From contig JAAWGF010000009.1 in assembly GCA_022795155.1 (NCBI GenBank), positions 1-49,990 of the forward strand: a stretch of 49,990 nucleotides of DNA, written 5' to 3'. How positions within the stretch are numbered: the stretch's first letter is position 1; each line of letters opens with the position of its first letter. The DNA comes from Bacilli bacterium. Lineage in GTDB: Bacteria; Bacillota_I; Bacilli_A; RF39; UBA660. Under the pieces are notes generated by a model. The model was not told where the DNA came from. It made no database searches and was given only the letters and a program-made list of their open reading frames with translations. Below are positions 17,480 to 26,624 of the stretch, in pieces. The position numbers and the translations under genes are program-made.

Positions 17480-19255
17480 ATGAGTAAATATGAGTGGGAT
17501 TTTAGTGAATATTATGGGAATATTTCAAAATGTTATGTAGAATTAAAAACTATAGATGAAAGATTAAAAGAATATGATTCTTATAAAGAACATTTTTTGG
17601 ACTCAGCCCAAAATTTATATGATTTGATTCAATTGGATTTTGAAATCACTCAACAATTGGATAATTTAAAATTTTATATTGAACGAAAATATGATGTAGA
17701 TATAACTAATAGTGAAGTTAAAAAAATAAAAAATGAAATTGCTGCTTTAGAAAATAAAAAAATGATGAAAACAGAATTTTTTCATCATGAATTATCTACG
17801 CTAAGTTTAAATGATTTGTCAAATTATATAAAAGAGAATCCTAAATTAAAAAAACTACGTTTATATTTCGAAAGAATTATAAAAAATAATTGTCATATGA
17901 TTGATTTAAAGGATAAGGAATTAGAAAAGGAATTAACATACTTTTTGAATTTATTTGTTGTAAATGCTAATTTATTAAGAAATAAGCAGATTGATTTTGG
18001 TAGTATTGTGTTTGAGGGTGAAAATATTGAGGTGTCAAATCATAACTATAAAAAATATATGAGTAATTCTTGCCGGGAATTAAGAAAGGAGTACTTTGAA
18101 AGATTTTATAAAAAGTATGCAGAATTTAGCGAGTTATTTGGTATTAATTTAAAGGAAAATATTCGGATTAATACTAAATTAGCTATACTAAAAAAATATA
18201 ATAATCCTATAGAGTATTTTTTGTCTCAAGAAGAGATAGATTATCGTATATATGATAATTTAATTATATCTACTAATGAAAATTTAGGCATTTTGCATAA
18301 ATATTATAAGTTGCGAAAAGAAATTTTAAATTATGATGAACTGCATATCTATGATTTGTATATCCCATTAGTGTCTGAATATAATAAAATATACCCTTTT
18401 GAAGAAGCTAAAAAAATGGTTATATCTTCTCTAAATATCTTAGGAGAAAACTATATTAAAATAATAGAGGAAGCTTTTGATAAAAATTGGATTGATTGTT
18501 TTCCTAAAAAAGGCAAAGTATCAGGTGCTTATGGTGGTGGTGTTTATGGGCAGCACCCATATGTTTTAATAAATTATAGTGAAAGTATTTGGGATGTAAA
18601 AACATTAATTCATGAACTAGGTCATGCAGCTAATACATATTTATCCTTTCATAATCAAGACTATCCATATGTTTATTATTCAACATTTGTAGAAGAGATC
18701 CCTTCTATCGTAAATGAATTTATTTTATATAACTATCTAAAAAATAACAGTAAATCGGCAAAAGAAAAGCTTTTTTATTCCAGTATGGAAATAGAAATTT
18801 TTGTAGAAAAGTATTTTCGGGCAACTATGCAAGCTGAGTATGAAAAGCAAATATATGATTTAGTTTTAAATAATCAATTCATTGATTATAATATATTAAA
18901 TGAATTATATTATAGTTTACAAAAAAAATATTATGGAGAATATGTTTTTGTTGATAAAGAAATATCGACTGAATGGGAACGAATACTACAGTATTTTGAA
19001 TATCCTTTATATACTTATCAATATGCTACATCTGTATGTTCTGCTTTTTATATTTCGCAAAAGTTAATTAATGGTGATTTATTATATAGAAATAAATATT
19101 TAAAATTTTTAACTTTAGGAAATAGTGTTTCACCAATAGAAGCCTTAAAATTGGTAGACTTTGATTTGAATGATAAGCAAATGTTCGTTCAAATTATTAA
19201 TGAATTTGAAAAAATGTTAAATGAATTTGGCAAAAATATTAAAAGTGCTTTTTAA
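17480..19255 (+). CDS. M3 family oligoendopeptidase (PepF-like)
   Basis: About 591 residues. The zinc motif HELGH is at about residues 378-382 (LIHELGHAANTYL), with the third ligand in the downstream FVEEIPSIVNEF helix, the pattern of M3B thimet-type peptidases. The N-terminal helical half (WDFSEYYGNISK and following) is typical of PepF. These are cytoplasmic enzymes that degrade short peptides; no signal peptide. The ATG at 17480 is chosen over the GTG at 17471 because GATGGGTG is correctly spaced. Stand-alone. Confidence 0.88.
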   Translation: MSKYEWDFSEYYGNISKCYVELKTIDERLKEYDSYKEHFLDSAQNLYDLIQLDFEITQQLDNLKFYIERKYDVDITNSEVKKIKNEIAALENKKMMKTEFFHHELSTLSLNDLSNYIKENPKLKKLRLYFERIIKNNCHMIDLKDKELEKELTYFLNLFVVNANLLRNKQIDFGSIVFEGENIEVSNHNYKKYMSNSCRELRKEYFERFYKKYAEFSELFGINLKENIRINTKLAILKKYNNPIEYFLSQEEIDYRIYDNLIISTNENLGILHKYYKLRKEILNYDELHIYDLYIPLVSEYNKIYPFEEAKKMVISSLNILGENYIKIIEEAFDKNWIDCFPKKGKVSGAYGGGVYGQHPYVLINYSESIWDVKTLIHELGHAANTYLSFHNQDYPYVYYSTFVEEIPSIVNEFILYNYLKNNSKSAKEKLFYSSMEIEIFVEKYFRATMQAEYEKQIYDLVLNNQFIDYNILNELYYSLQKKYYGEYVFVDKEISTEWERILQYFEYPLYTYQYATSVCSAFYISQKLINGDLLYRNKYLKFLTLGNSVSPIEALKLVDFDLNDKQMFVQIINEFEKMLNEFGKNIKSAF

Positions 19256-19446
19256 TATTTTTTTGTATAATGAAGTAGTTTCATAGTAAAATTTTAAGAT
19301 AATGCTCTTTAAATATCTAAAAAGGAAATATAATATGTTATAATATATAGTAGAATGTTTTAAACTAAAAAATGAATTTTTTGAAATATTATTAAAATGT
19401 TTTTGTTAATAAATTGTATATTTTAAAGTAATCGCAGGTGATAAAA

Positions 19447-20013
19447 ATGAAAGAAAAAATACAATTAATAATTGATAAGTATTTAACATTATTTCCAAAT
19501 GAACAAGATAGATTAAAATTATTAATAAATTATCTTAACGAATCGACTAATAATGAACTTATTGATTGGAATAACAAGAATGGTCATTTGACAGCTGGAG
19601 CCTTTGTATATTGTAAATGTGAAGATAAATTTTTAGTTTTATATCATAAAGATTTAAAAATGTATTTATACCCAGGGGATCACATGGATAAACAGGACAT
19701 TAATCCGTTAGAAACCGCCAAAAGGGAATTAAAAGAAGAAACAGGATTAGATAATTTAGGGTTAATGCAATTATGTAGTAGTGGGATACCATTTGATATT
19801 GATACACACTTAATACCATTTAATGATAGAGTTAGTATGCCAGAACATTATCATTTCGATTTTCGATATTTATTTTTATTAGAAAACTTGAGTGATATTC
19901 TTATTGATAAAGATCAGTTTAAAGATTATAAATGGATATCTTCTAGGGAATTAGAAAAAGATAAAAGCTATGGTAGTATAGTAAATAAATTGAAAAATTT
20001 TGAAAAATATTAA
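19447..20013 (+). CDS. Nudix hydrolase
   Basis: About 188 residues. Nudix pattern: TAGAFVYCKCEDKFLVLYHKD, YPGDHMDKQDINPLETAKRELKEETGL at about residues 75-100, with REx2EExG intact but without the canonical Glu eight residues before the Arg. Length and layout (N-terminal helices, then the fold) parallel the Nudix protein at 11178, so the two may be distant paralogues. ATG at 19447 follows GCAGGTGAT. The 190 bases upstream hold no gene and no clear promoter that I can defend. Confidence 0.85.
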   Translation: MKEKIQLIIDKYLTLFPNEQDRLKLLINYLNESTNNELIDWNNKNGHLTAGAFVYCKCEDKFLVLYHKDLKMYLYPGDHMDKQDINPLETAKRELKEETGLDNLGLMQLCSSGIPFDIDTHLIPFNDRVSMPEHYHFDFRYLFLLENLSDILIDKDQFKDYKWISSRELEKDKSYGSIVNKLKNFEKY

Positions 20014-20065
20014 TTATTGAGTAAAACAAAGATAAATTTTGTAAGTAAAGAAGGGAAAAATAAAA

Positions 20066-20872
20066 ATGAATATATTTAGTGAAAGAACTTTGCTAGCTAT
20101 GAAATTAGCAAAGGAAGCTGGTTCTGAGATAAAAAGAATATTAAGAGAAGAAAATATAAAAACGCAAGAGAAGGGATTAAATGATGTTGTAACAGTAGCT
20201 GATACTGAAAGTGAAGCTTTAATAATAAAAAGGATTAGAGAATTATTTCCAAACGATACAATAATTGCTGAAGAAAGTGGGCAATATCAAAAGGGTGAAA
20301 GCGAGTATTCTTGGGCTATAGATCCTTTGGATGGTACAATGAATTATTCAAGAGGAATACCTTATTATTGTGTCAGTATAGGATATATGAAAAATGATAT
20401 TCCTGAAGGTGGAGCAATATATATACCAGAAATGGATGAATTATTTTATTGTGAAAGAGGAAAAGGTGCATATTGTAATGGTAAAAAACTTTGTGTTTCC
20501 AATATTAATAGCATAGGCAATGCTTTAGGAACAATTGGATTTAACAATAGATATGTAGAAAAACGCGATTTTTTTAATAAAATACATAATGATTGTATGT
20601 ATCAGATGCAAAATATAGAGAAATTATTTTCAACTGTAATATCTTTGTGTTATGTCGCCTCTGGAAGAACGGAAGCACATTTTGAATTATATTGTTTTTT
20701 ATGGGATATATGTGTTGGTTCACTATTAGTTGAAGAAGCAGGAGGAAAGTGTTGTACTATTTCATATAAAACAATTAATTATTCACAAATTGATAAGCAA
20801 ATAATAATAGCTACAAATAAAAAAATACATGACTCTTTTTTAAATATAATAATGGCTAATGAAAATATTTAG
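20066..20872 (+). CDS. Inositol monophosphatase family protein
   Basis: 268 residues. It shows the IMPase metal site: IIAEESGQ (first Glu), WAIDPLDGTMNY (D-P-L-D-G-T), and WDICVGSLLVEEAGG near the C-terminus (the last metal Asp in W-D). The family dephosphorylates inositol phosphate, 3'-phosphoadenosine phosphate or sugar phosphates with Mg2+; the loop residues do not let me choose. Preceded by AAGAAGGGAAA; cytoplasmic. Confidence 0.9.
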   Translation: MNIFSERTLLAMKLAKEAGSEIKRILREENIKTQEKGLNDVVTVADTESEALIIKRIRELFPNDTIIAEESGQYQKGESEYSWAIDPLDGTMNYSRGIPYYCVSIGYMKNDIPEGGAIYIPEMDELFYCERGKGAYCNGKKLCVSNINSIGNALGTIGFNNRYVEKRDFFNKIHNDCMYQMQNIEKLFSTVISLCYVASGRTEAHFELYCFLWDICVGSLLVEEAGGKCCTISYKTINYSQIDKQIIIATNKKIHDSFLNIIMANENI

Positions 20873-20904
20873 TAGAAGGAAGCTGAAAATATGGGTGAAT
20901 AAAA

Positions 20905-21675
20905 ATGATTAATGAATTTACTGTTTTAAATGAAAATAATGAAAAACTATTTGTAGAGACATATACGCCAAGTACAATTAAGTCTACAATTATATTTTGC
21001 CATGGAATTACAGGTTGTAGAAAAGGGCGAACAATGGATGATGATTATTTTCAAAAACTAGCTATTAAATTAATGGAAGAAAATTATAAAGTTATTTTAT
21101 TTGACTTTTCTGGTCATGGAAATAGTGATGGTAATGATTATGAAGTGACTCTTTCAAAAAGTACAATGGAATTAGCTAGTGTTATTGAACAAGAAATTGA
21201 AGATAAAGACAATATTAATTTTTTAGCATTTTCTTATGGGGCAACTGTATTAAGCAACTACTTATCCAAAAACAATATTATTCCCAAAAAAATAGTTTTG
21301 TATAGTCCTTGCTTATATCCTTTAGAAAGTTGTTTTCTAAATAATAATTTTCTTTTTGGAAAAGACATTGTAAAAGCTTATAATGATGGTTCATTAAAAG
21401 ATAATGGATTTGCTATAGTTGGAGCTAAAAATTTCCAATTTAGTGCCAAAATGATTGCTGAATGTCAAGATTTTACACCTAATTATTTAGTAAAATTTAG
21501 TGATAGAATTCTTTGTTTATCAGGTACATATGATATTATTCTTGATACTAAATATAATGCTGATTTTTGCCAAAAAAATAATATAGAAAATATTTATTTA
21601 AGTGCTTCACATTCATTATTTGAAGAAATAGAAAAGGCATTTGATTATACAATAGATTTTTTTAATAAAAAGTAA
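20905..21675 (+). CDS. Alpha/beta hydrolase
   Basis: 256 residues. Alpha/beta hydrolase fold with oxyanion strand FCHGITGCRKG, LFDFSGHGNSDG, the nucleophile elbow AFSYGATVL (Ser, first Gly replaced by Ala), the acid in SGTYDIILDT and His in SASHSLFEE. The triad is therefore complete and the enzyme is probably an esterase or acyl hydrolase of unknown substrate. ATG with AAGGAAGC upstream; no signal peptide. Confidence 0.85.
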   Translation: MINEFTVLNENNEKLFVETYTPSTIKSTIIFCHGITGCRKGRTMDDDYFQKLAIKLMEENYKVILFDFSGHGNSDGNDYEVTLSKSTMELASVIEQEIEDKDNINFLAFSYGATVLSNYLSKNNIIPKKIVLYSPCLYPLESCFLNNNFLFGKDIVKAYNDGSLKDNGFAIVGAKNFQFSAKMIAECQDFTPNYLVKFSDRILCLSGTYDIILDTKYNADFCQKNNIENIYLSASHSLFEEIEKAFDYTIDFFNKK

Positions 21676-21759
21676 AAATTAAATTTATATGTTTCTATAG
21701 GTAATTAAAAATTATAATAATTAAATACACTTATAACAATGAAATAAAGAGAGGATTAT

Positions 21760-22095
21760 ATGACAACACTATATTTGATTAGACATTCATTGAAAAATAG
21801 AAATTATGGATACTGTGAAAATAATGATTCTTTTCAAATTAGAAATGAAAAGATAGTTTTAAGCTGTGAAGGTTAAAGATTAGCATTGGAACTATCAAAA
21901 CATAAGGAATTACAAAATATTGATGAATTGTGGTCTAGTAATTATGTAAGGGCTATTGAAATCGCTAAATATATAGCAACCAATAACAATATAAAATTAA
22001 ATATATCATCATCATTTGACGAAAGATATTATGGTATATGGAATAATAATATAGATAAATATGTAGAAAATAAAACAATATTTGATTGTGATTGA
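21760..22095 (+). pseudogene. Histidine phosphatase (PGAM-like) remnant, nonsense codon and truncated
   Basis: Starts TTLYLIRHSLKNRN with the catalytic RH of the phosphoglycerate-mutase superfamily. TAA at 21874 interrupts E-G-x-R-L-A-L-E-L-S; a CAA (Gln) at this position restores the family pattern, so a C-to-T change is likely. The frame then continues (LWSSNYVRAIEIAKYIA, the usual S-x-x-x-R-A helix) but stops at TGA 22093 around the middle of the normal fold, so the distal catalytic His is lost. It begins behind AGAGAGGAT. Confidence 0.75.
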
Positions 22096-22194
22096 TAAAG
22101 AAAATTAAATAATATGAAAAATAGGGGAAAAATAAAGGAGGAAATAAATAGGTAATTACACCAACCAAACCCTATTAGAAAAAAGGAGAGAATG

Positions 22195-23049
22195 ATGAAG
22201 AAAATTGGTGTTGAATATGCTGATAGTACTTTTGAAAATATAAAGCATATTGATGAATATGGAAATGAATATTGATTTGCACGAGATTTGCAGAAAGTTT
22301 TGGAATACAAAGAATGGAGAAATTTTAACGTTGTAATAGATAAAGCAAAAATATCTTGTGAAAACAGTAAATTTAATGTTTATGATCATTTTGTTGAATC
22401 CAACAAAATGATAAAATTAGGAAAAAATGCAAAAAGAGAAATCATTGAATATAAACTTTCTCGATATGCATGCTATCTAATAGTTCAAAATGCGGATCCA
22501 AATAAAGAAGTTGTTGCCTTAGGACAAACTTATTTTGCTATTCAAACAAGAAAACAAGAAATAACTGAACAAGAATATGATTCTCTATCGGATGATGAAA
22601 AAAGGTTTTATCAAAGAAAATTAACAAGGCAAGGTAATTATAATCTTCAAAAAGTTGCATTGAATGCAGGAGTTAAAAATATGGCTGAATTTCATAATGC
22701 AGGATATAAAGGGTTATATAATGGCGAAACAGCTGATGATATTTTTAAAAGAAAAAAATTGCGTTATAGAGAAGATATTTTAGATAATATGAATGAGGAT
22801 GAGTTAGTAGCTAATTTGTTTAGAATAAATCAAACTAAGCAAAGACTTTTAAAAGATAATGTACCAGATGAAAAAGAAGCAAAAGATGTTCATTATGAAG
22901 TAGGTAAAAAGGTAAGAAAGGCAATCGCAGATATTGGTGGAATGATGCCCGAAGAAATGCCAACCCCAAATAAAAGTTTGAAAGAACTTGAAAGGGAAAA
23001 GAAACCGTTAGAAAATAATGAAAAAAAGAAACTTGAAGAAATAAAATAA
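22195..23049 (+). pseudogene. dinD: DinD-like (Bro-N) protein with an in-frame TGA at a conserved Trp
   Basis: From ATG 22195 (AAGGAG 6 bases upstream) the protein reads FENIKHIDEYGNEY, then TGA at 22273-22275, then FARDLQKVLEYKEWRNF and a complete DNA-damage-inducible protein D body: KAKISCENS, KLSRYACYLIVQNADP, EVVALGQTYFAIQTRKQE. In DinD the TGA position is a conserved Trp (E-Y-W-x-A-R-D-L), so the codon is a Trp-to-stop change. The rest, about 258 codons, is intact, and another Trp in the same gene (KEWRNF) is TGG. DinD proteins are SOS-linked and often sit near restriction or phage genes. Would be functional only if the TGA is read through. Confidence 0.85.
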
Positions 23050-23080
23050 TGGCTAAAAAAGAAATAAGGGAGAAAAAAGA

Positions 23081-23581
23081 ATGATAATTTGGATTAATGG
23101 AAGTTTTGGCGTAGGCAAAACAACAATTGCCGAAACCCTAAAAATGAAAATAGCAAGCGCAATTATGTATGATCCTGAGAAAATTGGCGAATTTTTATTT
23201 AATATAATGCCAGAAAAAAAAGATGATTTTCAAGATTATGAATTATGGAGAATTTTGAATTTCGAAATTTTAAAAAACTTAAGTAAAAGTTATCATACAA
23301 TAATTGTTCCAATGACTATAACCAATAAAACCTATTATGATGAAATAATTGGTAACTTAAGAAATAATAATATAGTAGTTAAAGATTTTATATTAACCGC
23401 TACCAAAAATAAAATAATAGAAAGACTAGATAAAAGAGAAAATAGTACTGAATGGGCTTATGAACAAGTGGATAGGTGTATAGATGTTTTTGATAAAAAT
23501 TTTGAAGGGTATAAAATAAATACCAATAATGATACTGTAGAAGATATTTCTTTAAAAATTTTAGACATATTAAAAAATTAA
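23081..23581 (+). CDS. TmrB-like P-loop ATP-binding protein
   Basis: 166 residues. IIWINGSFGVGKTT at the N-terminus is a Walker A of the TmrB (tunicamycin-resistance) style, followed by the TmrB-typical YDPEKIGEFL and DFQDYELWR, and a late RLDKRENSTEWA lid-like segment. TmrB-type proteins are small P-loop ATP-binding proteins related to kinases; resistance to tunicamycin is described for the Bacillus protein, but here a general small-molecule kinase role is as likely. GGGAG site upstream; single gene. Confidence 0.78.
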   Translation: MIIWINGSFGVGKTTIAETLKMKIASAIMYDPEKIGEFLFNIMPEKKDDFQDYELWRILNFEILKNLSKSYHTIIVPMTITNKTYYDEIIGNLRNNNIVVKDFILTATKNKIIERLDKRENSTEWAYEQVDRCIDVFDKNFEGYKINTNNDTVEDISLKILDILKN

Positions 23582-23605
23582 GATTTATAATAGGATAATA
23601 TAAGT

Positions 23606-23732
23606 GGAAAATCGGAAAATACGATAGTTAAATATGATAATCAAACAAATGGACAACCATAGATGAATCTTTATAAATGAAGATTTGTTTAAAATAAACT
23701 TATACTTTTTAGAAAAAGGAGAGAATGATTAA
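23606..23732 (+). pseudogene. Decayed gene remnant of unknown family
   Basis: Between two intact genes, one frame reads GKSENTIVKYDNQTNGQP then stops, and a second frame reads NEDLFKINLYFLEKGEND up to TAA at 23730-23732. Together they look like pieces of one protein broken by at least two lesions. The family is not recognised. Confidence 0.35.
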
Positions 23733-23735
23733 TAT

Positions 23736-24317
23736 ATGAAAAATATTATACTTACATCATGTGGTATTGTAAAAGAAGATTTTAAAAATAATTTTTACAA
23801 AATTATAGATAAAGATGAGCTTAAATATAAAAAGGTTTTATATATTACAACAGCAGTTGATGGTGAAGACGATGGAGATAAATCATGGATGATTAGAGAA
23901 TATAAAACAATTTTAAATTTAGGAATTGATGAAAGCAATATTACTGAATATAAAATTGGTAGTAGCGATATAGATATTAATAATTTTGATATTATTTATA
24001 TGATGGGTGGAAATACTTTTTATTTGCTTTATATGATTAGAAAATATAATTTTGATAATAGTATTAGAGACTTTATTAATAAAGGAAAAATATATATTGG
24101 ATCTAGTGCTGGAAGTGAAATACTAGGAAGTTCAATTGAACCAGCCTTACCATATGATGAGAATAAAGTAAACATGAGTGATTTTTCTGGACTTAAAATA
24201 GTAAATGGATTAATAATACCACATTCAAATAAAAAGGAAGAATTTATAAATAATCTAAAAAATAATTCAAGTGAAGAATTATATCTACTGTATGATGGCG
24301 ATGGTATAATTATATAA
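23736..24317 (+). CDS. Peptidase S51 family protein (PepE-like)
   Basis: 193 residues. Features of the S51 dipeptidase E group: IYMMGGNTFYLL, the nucleophile motif GSSAGSEIL (Ser in S-A-G), and GLIIPHSN with the catalytic His. S51 enzymes cleave Asp-Xaa dipeptides or, as cyanophycinase, cyanophycin. The C-terminus ends at YDGDGIII, a little short; the six following codons before the next TAA read GSQIN, so the final strand may have been clipped. AAAGGAGAGAATG upstream is nearly identical to the site before the DinD-like gene. Confidence 0.82.
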   Translation: MKNIILTSCGIVKEDFKNNFYKIIDKDELKYKKVLYITTAVDGEDDGDKSWMIREYKTILNLGIDESNITEYKIGSSDIDINNFDIIYMMGGNTFYLLYMIRKYNFDNSIRDFINKGKIYIGSSAGSEILGSSIEPALPYDENKVNMSDFSGLKIVNGLIIPHSNKKEEFINNLKNNSSEELYLLYDGDGIII

Positions 24318-24447
24318 GGAAGCCAAATAAATTAACAAATATTAGTTTGATTATTGATATATATAGCCATACTATAAGTCTTATAAATAGTCTACTTAAA
24401 ATAGGTTTTTATTCATTTATATTAAATTACAAAAAAGGAGTTAAATT

Positions 24448-25047
24448 ATGGAAAAAATATTTTTAGAAATTCCCACAATAAATAGAAAACAAGAAGCATT
24501 AGATTATTTAGTAGAAAATGTTAAATATAAATCTGATTTAAATGGGACTGGTAGCATGGATGAATGTTTAAATGGAATGGCTTATGAAGAATGGTTGTTA
24601 GAACTTGAAAAAAGAGAAGATATAAAATATTTAAATCGAATAAATAGAATTCCTTCAAAAACATTTTTTGTAGTAAGAGAAAATGATAATAGAATAGTTG
24701 GAATGATAAATGTCAGATATAATATTTCAGATGATAAACTTAAAACTTGGGCCTCTCATATTGGTTATGGTATTAGACCCACTGAAAGACGAAAAGGATA
24801 TGCCAAAACAGCACTTTATTTAGGTTTGTTAGAAGAACAAAAATTAGGTGAAGAAAGAATATTATTGGAGTGTACTGTTGATAATATTGGATCAAATAAA
24901 ACAATTTTATCTTTAGGCGGAGTTTTAGAAAAAACAGAACTTGATGAATATGATAATTTAATGACAAATTATTATTGGATAAATGTTAATGATTCGATTA
25001 AGAAATATTATGATAGTTATAAAAATTATATAAAAAGTGTTTTTTAA
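24448..25047 (+). CDS. GNAT family N-acetyltransferase
   Basis: 199 residues. After an N-terminal QEALDYLVE region and a GxxGxMDECL loop, the GNAT core follows: FFVVRENDNRIVGMINVRY, IGYGIRPTERRKGYAKTALYLGL (acetyl-CoA loop R-R-K-G-Y-A) and LLECTVDNIGSNKTILSLGG. This is the RimJ/YitI-like subtype often annotated as acetyltransferase of unknown substrate. Excellent AAAAAAGGAG site. Single gene. Confidence 0.88.
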   Translation: MEKIFLEIPTINRKQEALDYLVENVKYKSDLNGTGSMDECLNGMAYEEWLLELEKREDIKYLNRINRIPSKTFFVVRENDNRIVGMINVRYNISDDKLKTWASHIGYGIRPTERRKGYAKTALYLGLLEEQKLGEERILLECTVDNIGSNKTILSLGGVLEKTELDEYDNLMTNYYWINVNDSIKKYYDSYKNYIKSVF

Positions 25048-25070
25048 AATACGTAAGAAAAAGGATATAT

Positions 25071-25145
25071 ATGGAGCAAAATACTACAAAAACTAGTATC
25101 AATCCAATGATACAAATTTTACAAAGTTTTCAAAGTTTTAAATGA
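25071..25145 (+). other. Possible 24-codon open frame
   Basis: ATG after AAAAAGG with open frame MEQNTTKTSINPMIQILQ and onward to TGA. It could be a leader peptide or the head of a lost gene. Nothing similar is known to me. Confidence 0.2.
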
Positions 25146-25163
25146 AAAAAATGTCAGAATATA

Positions 25164-25192
25164 TTGACGAACAAATGTACTTATAATATAAT
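25164..25192 (+). promoter_or_regulatory. SigA-type promoter
   Basis: TTGACG, 17-bp spacer, TATAAT, about 30 bases ahead of the hypothetical gene at 25222. Confidence 0.65.
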
Positions 25193-25221
25193 TGTATCAT
25201 CGATGAAAGATTGTGATAAAA

Positions 25222-25617
25222 ATGGATAAGATAAAAAACATTAAAAGCATTAAACAATTAATTGATAAAGTAATGTTGCCAAATTATAATTATAAGACAA
25301 GTTTTAATAGCCCTGATTTTTTAATTGATATTAACTCTCAGTTTATCATTCATGCAAAACCTAAATGTTTAAATGATAGAGTTGTGTATGAGTTTGTTTT
25401 AGATACACAATTTTTATCTAACAAAGAGATATCATATTCTGAACTTAAAATGATAAATAATATAATTAATATATTAGAAGATAATAGGAAATTTGTTTTG
25501 TCTAAATTCAAGAAATATACAATAGATGAATATAAAGAAGAAATGAAAATTCGAGAAGAAAGAAGCAGATTAATGATGGAAAGCCTTAAGAAGATAATAA
25601 TTGGCAATATGAAATAG
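25222..25617 (+). CDS. Hypothetical protein
   Basis: About 131 residues, not recognised. The first half alternates polar and hydrophobic strands (FLIDINSQFIIHAKPKC), then a helical, highly charged C-terminal third with EEMKIREERSRLMMESLKK. No membrane segment. An in-frame GTG at 25213 is also possible; neither start has a strong Shine-Dalgarno site. It has its own promoter, and no functional partner is obvious. Confidence 0.6.
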   Translation: MDKIKNIKSIKQLIDKVMLPNYNYKTSFNSPDFLIDINSQFIIHAKPKCLNDRVVYEFVLDTQFLSNKEISYSELKMINNIINILEDNRKFVLSKFKKYTIDEYKEEMKIREERSRLMMESLKKIIIGNMK

Positions 25618-25709
25618 TACAAATAAAGATTTTACTAGATATAAAATGTTTAATTATAATTTATAACATAATATAAAGTTTATATATAAAATATAGAAAA
25701 GAGGTAATT

Positions 25710-26624
25710 ATGAATAAAAAAGATAATGATATAATGATATATGAGGATAAAGATGGAATTACAAAAGTAAGCGTAAAATTTATCGATGAAGACCTTTGGT
25801 TAACTCAAAATCATATAGCAAGTATTTATAAAACAACACAGCAAAATATAAGTTTACATATTAAAAATATTTATGAAGATGGGGAATTACAAGACATTTC
25901 AACTCACAAGAATTTCTTGTTAGTTCAAAAAGAAGGTAATCGAGAAGTAAAAAGAAATATTGATCATTATAACCTTGATATGATAATTGCCTTAGGATAT
26001 CGAGTTCAGTCAGAAGTCGCAGTTAGGTTTAGAATTTGGGCAACTGCGAGACTACATGAATATATACAAAAGGGTTTTGCAATGGATGATGAAAGATTAA
26101 AACAAGGTGGGAATAGATATTTTAAAGAACTTTTACAGAGAATTAGAGATATTCGTTCTAGTGAGAGAAATTTCTATCAACAAGTAACAGATATTTATGC
26201 TACAAGTATAGATTATAATCCTAGAAGTGACTTAACTAAGAAATTTTTTGCAACGGTTCAGAATAAATTACATTATGCTGTTCATGAACATACCGCAGCT
26301 GAACTTATATATAAGAGAGTGGATAATGAAAAACCATATGTTGGAATGACTAACTTTAAAGGTGATTACGTAACAATAGATGATGTAAAAATTGCTAAAA
26401 ATTATTTATCAGAAATTGAACTTCAAAGACTTAATTTATTAGTATCTCAATTTTTAGATTATGCTGAACTTCAAGCATTAGAACAAAGAACAATGAAAAT
26501 GACTGACTGGGTTAGTGAGTTGGATAATCAAATATTAATGAATAGAAAGAAAATATTGGAAGGCAATGGAAAATATAATAACAAATATGAGAAGTGGAAG
26601 AAATTATATAAATGTTTCTTCTAG
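25710..26624 (+). CDS. rhuM: RhuM family protein, C-terminus replaced by fusion with downstream DNA
   Basis: 304 residues. Typical RhuM (virulence-protein RhuM, Bro-N/Fic-neighbour) sequence: DEDLWLTQNHIASIYKTTQQNISLHIKNIYEDGEL, NIDHYNLDMIIALGYRVQSEVAVRFRIWA, then YFKELLQRIRDIRSSERNFYQQVTDIY. The family usually continues well past ILEGNGK with a lysine/glutamate-rich tail; here after GNGK the frame runs into an unrelated stretch and ends. The function of RhuM is unknown; homologues sit near restriction-modification and defence genes. Good GAGGTAATT ribosome binding site. Confidence 0.85.
   Translation: MNKKDNDIMIYEDKDGITKVSVKFIDEDLWLTQNHIASIYKTTQQNISLHIKNIYEDGELQDISTHKNFLLVQKEGNREVKRNIDHYNLDMIIALGYRVQSEVAVRFRIWATARLHEYIQKGFAMDDERLKQGGNRYFKELLQRIRDIRSSERNFYQQVTDIYATSIDYNPRSDLTKKFFATVQNKLHYAVHEHTAAELIYKRVDNEKPYVGMTNFKGDYVTIDDVKIAKNYLSEIELQRLNLLVSQFLDYAELQALEQRTMKMTDWVSELDNQILMNRKKILEGNGKYNNKYEKWKKLYKCFF

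Noticed and set aside
21965-22389. Several open frames on the minus strand across the PGAM and DinD remnants
   Set aside because: Low-complexity, Phe/Tyr/Ile-rich translations with no ribosome binding site, typical of AT-rich antisense frames.
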